Of a stretch of DNA of 6,496 bases, positions 4,731 through 6,496 are shown one piece after another. Source of the stretch: JBOHUX01 sp050734915 (GTDB lineage: Bacteria; Chloroflexota; Dormibacteria; Dormibacterales; Dormibacteraceae); NCBI GenBank assembly GCA_050734915.1, contig JBOHUX010000133.1:1-6496 (forward strand), given 5' to 3'. The number at the start of each line of letters is the position of its first letter. The first letter of the stretch is position 1. The translations under genes and the position numbers were made by a program. The notes under the pieces were generated by a model that saw nothing but the letters and a program-made list of their open reading frames with translations, did no database searches and was not told the DNA's origin.

Positions 4731-6496
4731 TCAGCCGGACACCCACCAGTCCTGACAGCCCTGCAGCCAGTAGAAGGCATTGCCCCGGTATCCGTGAAGG
4801 TGTGCCGAGACCGCCTGCACGGTGATCAACCGGTAGAGCGGCACCTCGGGCAGGAGGCTGCCGAGCACCCTCTGCGCGGCCTGATAGGCAAGGCGCCGGC
4901 CCACCGCCGTGGCCGTCTGGCGGCCCGCGGCGAGGGCCCGATCGAGCAGCTTCTCGCAGGTGAAGGTGTCGTTCTCGTGCGCCACCTCCAGCAGCCCCAC
5001 TTGGCCCCCGCCGCCGGCGGGACCTGCCGCCGCCGGGCAGGCGTAGGAGGCCTCGAGGGCGGCCGGCTCGGCCGGCGACGAGTAGCGGGCGCCGGTGATC
5101 GCCATGTCGAAACGGTGGGTGGCGAGGAGCCCGCCGTCCTGGTACTCACCCCCGATCAGATCGGCGCTCGGATCGCGCGCCGGCAGCCGGACCCTGATCC
5201 CGATCCGGCGGAGGTCGGTGGCAACGACGTCACGTTCCCGCTGCCCCATCTGGTCGCCGGCCGGCGCGAGGATGCCGAGCGTGATCGTGCTGCCGTCCCC
5301 GAAGCGCCGGTAGCCGCGCCCGGCGCCGGAGGCCTGGACGGGGTACCCCGCCGCCGCCAGCAGGGCCCGGGCGCCCCCCGGGTCGTAGCGGGTGCGGGGC
5401 AGGGAGGGATCCACGCACCAGGCGGCGGCGGCGCACAGCCAGGAGTCGGACGGCACCACCGTGCGGCCGTCGAGCAGGATGTCGACGATCGCCTGGCGGT
5501 CGATCGCCATCAGGATCGCCCGCCGAATGGCGGGGTCGGCCAGGTAGCGGTTGTGGAGGTTCAGATCGATCTTCTCCACCCCCCCGGCGGGCAGCGCCTG
5601 CGCCGCGAAGTCGGGGACGTGGCCGATCGCGGGCAGGGCGCCGACGCCCATGTCGAGACCCAGATCGACCGCTCCCGAGCGCACCGCGGCCAGCTCCCCG
5701 GAGGGGTCGGGCTGGAACTGGATGTAGATGTAGTCGAGGTGCGGGCGCGGCCCCCACCAGCGCGGGTTCCGGACCAGCGTCACGTGGTCGCCGGGAACCC
5801 AATCCTTGAACATGAAGGGGCCGGTGCCGACCAACCATCTCCCCCAGGCGGCCGTGCCCCGGTAGGCGCCGGGGACGTCGATCGCAAGGCGCGTCCGGGT
5901 GAGGTCCCCGCCCTGCGCCCAGGCCCGCTCCAGCAGATGGGCGGGCATGATCCCGTAGGGACCGCTGCCCAGGCTCAGATAGGGGCCGTACACGCTCTTG
6001 AAGTGGACGACGGCGGTGTGGGGATCGGGGGTGAGGACGCCGGTGACCTGGTCCCAGCCCTGCGTGGAGAGGATCGGAGTGGGGTTGTGGGGCCCGTAGC
6101 GGAGCCAGTGGAACTGAAACGTGGCCCAGACGTCCCGGGAGGTGAAGGGGCGGCCATCCTGCCAGGTGACCCCGGCGCGGAGCTTCCAGGTCACGTCCAT
6201 GCCCGGTCCGGCCAGCCTGACGCCCCCGTTCTCGACAGTCGGCACCCGGATGGCCAGTTGCGGGCGCCAGTAGTCCGCCGGACCGTGGGGATGGGCCGCC
6301 ACGCCACCCGCCGGCCGGGCGGCGAGCAGGCCCTCCATGACCGGGCCGGTGATGGCGTAGGCGTTGGGATCGGCGCCGGTGATGCCGGCCGAGAGCATCG
6401 AATCCGGCTCGGCGGCGTCGCCCACCCGCACCGTGCCCCCCTCCGGAATGGACCCCGAGCCCGGCCAGGCCGGCGCGCAGGCGGCGGCCAGGAGCC
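4731..6496 (-). CDS. Second solute-binding lipoprotein (SBP family 5), 5' end cut by window edge
   Basis: This is a predicted lipid-anchored extracytoplasmic binding protein of a peptide/nickel-type ABC importer. The reading frame is open to the window edge, and the in-window residues begin LLAAAC, the end of a lipoprotein signal peptide with the lipid Cys at 6479-6477. A short Pro/Gly/Ser linker then leads to EGGTVRVGDAAEPDSM, the usual first strand of this family. The internal GTG at 6431 is therefore not the real start; about 587 residues are visible. Counting from that GTG, family motifs are TWKLRAGVTWQDGRPFTSRDV (81-101), GPYGIMPAHLLE (157-168), VGTGPFMFKDWVPGDHVTLVRNPRWW (201-226) and DPAIRRAILMAIDR (299-312). 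The segment FDMAITGARYSSPAEP (441-456) lacks the Asp that binds the peptide amino terminus in OppA/DppA. Five further Cys (about 333, 339, 465, 492, 559) could form disulfides. It is only distantly similar to the OppA-type neighbour, so it is not a recent duplicate. The ligand is unknown. Confidence 0.9.
   Translation of the reverse strand, partial: LLAAACAPAWPGSGSIPEGGTVRVGDAAEPDSMLSAGITGADPNAYAITGPVMEGLLAARPAGGVAAHPHGPADYWRPQLAIRVPTVENGGVRLAGPGMDVTWKLRAGVTWQDGRPFTSRDVWATFQFHWLRYGPHNPTPILSTQGWDQVTGVLTPDPHTAVVHFKSVYGPYLSLGSGPYGIMPAHLLERAWAQGGDLTRTRLAIDVPGAYRGTAAWGRWLVGTGPFMFKDWVPGDHVTLVRNPRWWGPRPHLDYIYIQFQPDPSGELAAVRSGAVDLGLDMGVGALPAIGHVPDFAAQALPAGGVEKIDLNLHNRYLADPAIRRAILMAIDRQAIVDILLDGRTVVPSDSWLCAAAAWCVDPSLPRTRYDPGGARALLAAAGYPVQASGAGRGYRRFGDGSTITLGILAPAGDQMGQRERDVVATDLRRIGIRVRLPARDPSADLIGGEYQDGGLLATHRFDMAITGARYSSPAEPAALEASYACPAAAGPAGGGGQVGLLEVAHENDTFTCEKLLDRALAAGRQTATAVGRRLAYQAAQRVLGSLLPEVPLYRLITVQAVSAHLHGYRGNAFYWLQGCQDWWVSG

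Noticed and set aside
4544..4780. A 78-codon minus-strand open frame across the gap between the two binding-protein genes
   Set aside because: It overlaps the ends of both real genes and the predicted promoter, and its composition looks non-coding. I see no ribosome site for it.

Overview
The window is one end of a high-GC bacterial oligopeptide/dipeptide ABC importer locus. All genes are on the minus strand, so transcription runs from high to low coordinates. The high GC content, the GTG and TTG starts, and lipoprotein-type signal sequences on both binding proteins fit a GC-rich soil or environmental bacterium such as an actinobacterium or a Chloroflexota/Dormibacterota-like lineage. The sequence alone does not settle the taxon.

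Layout in transcription order: (1) 6496-4731, a family-5 solute-binding lipoprotein whose extreme N-terminus lies outside the window. (2) A 171-bp gap holding a good sigma70-type promoter (4670-4698), a small palindrome at the predicted transcription start (4652-4664) and a clear Shine-Dalgarno site. (3) 4559-2805, an OppA-type solute-binding lipoprotein. (4) A 92-bp gap with a perfect 13-bp GC-rich inverted repeat (2758-2785). (5) 2712-1714, OppB/DppB-type permease. (6) 1710-811, OppC/DppC-type permease, only one codon downstream of the previous stop and in the same frame. (7) 781-1, OppD/DppD-type ATPase, cut by the window edge. A partner ATPase (OppF/DppF) would be expected further downstream but is not visible.

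How it works together: the lipid-anchored binding protein captures peptide outside the membrane, the OppB/OppC heterodimer forms the channel, and OppD (usually with OppF) powers import with ATP. The promoter in front of the OppA-type gene suggests that oppA-oppB-oppC-oppD form a transcription unit. The intercistronic hairpin probably lets the binding protein be made in excess of the membrane subunits. The upstream second binding protein could be an alternative receptor for the same permease or the last gene of a different unit. By eye it lacks the acidic residue that anchors the peptide N-terminus in OppA/DppA.

I see no mobile element, CRISPR array, RNA gene or clearly new system. The most useful second looks are the divergent upstream binding protein, the promoter/palindrome region and the intercistronic hairpin.
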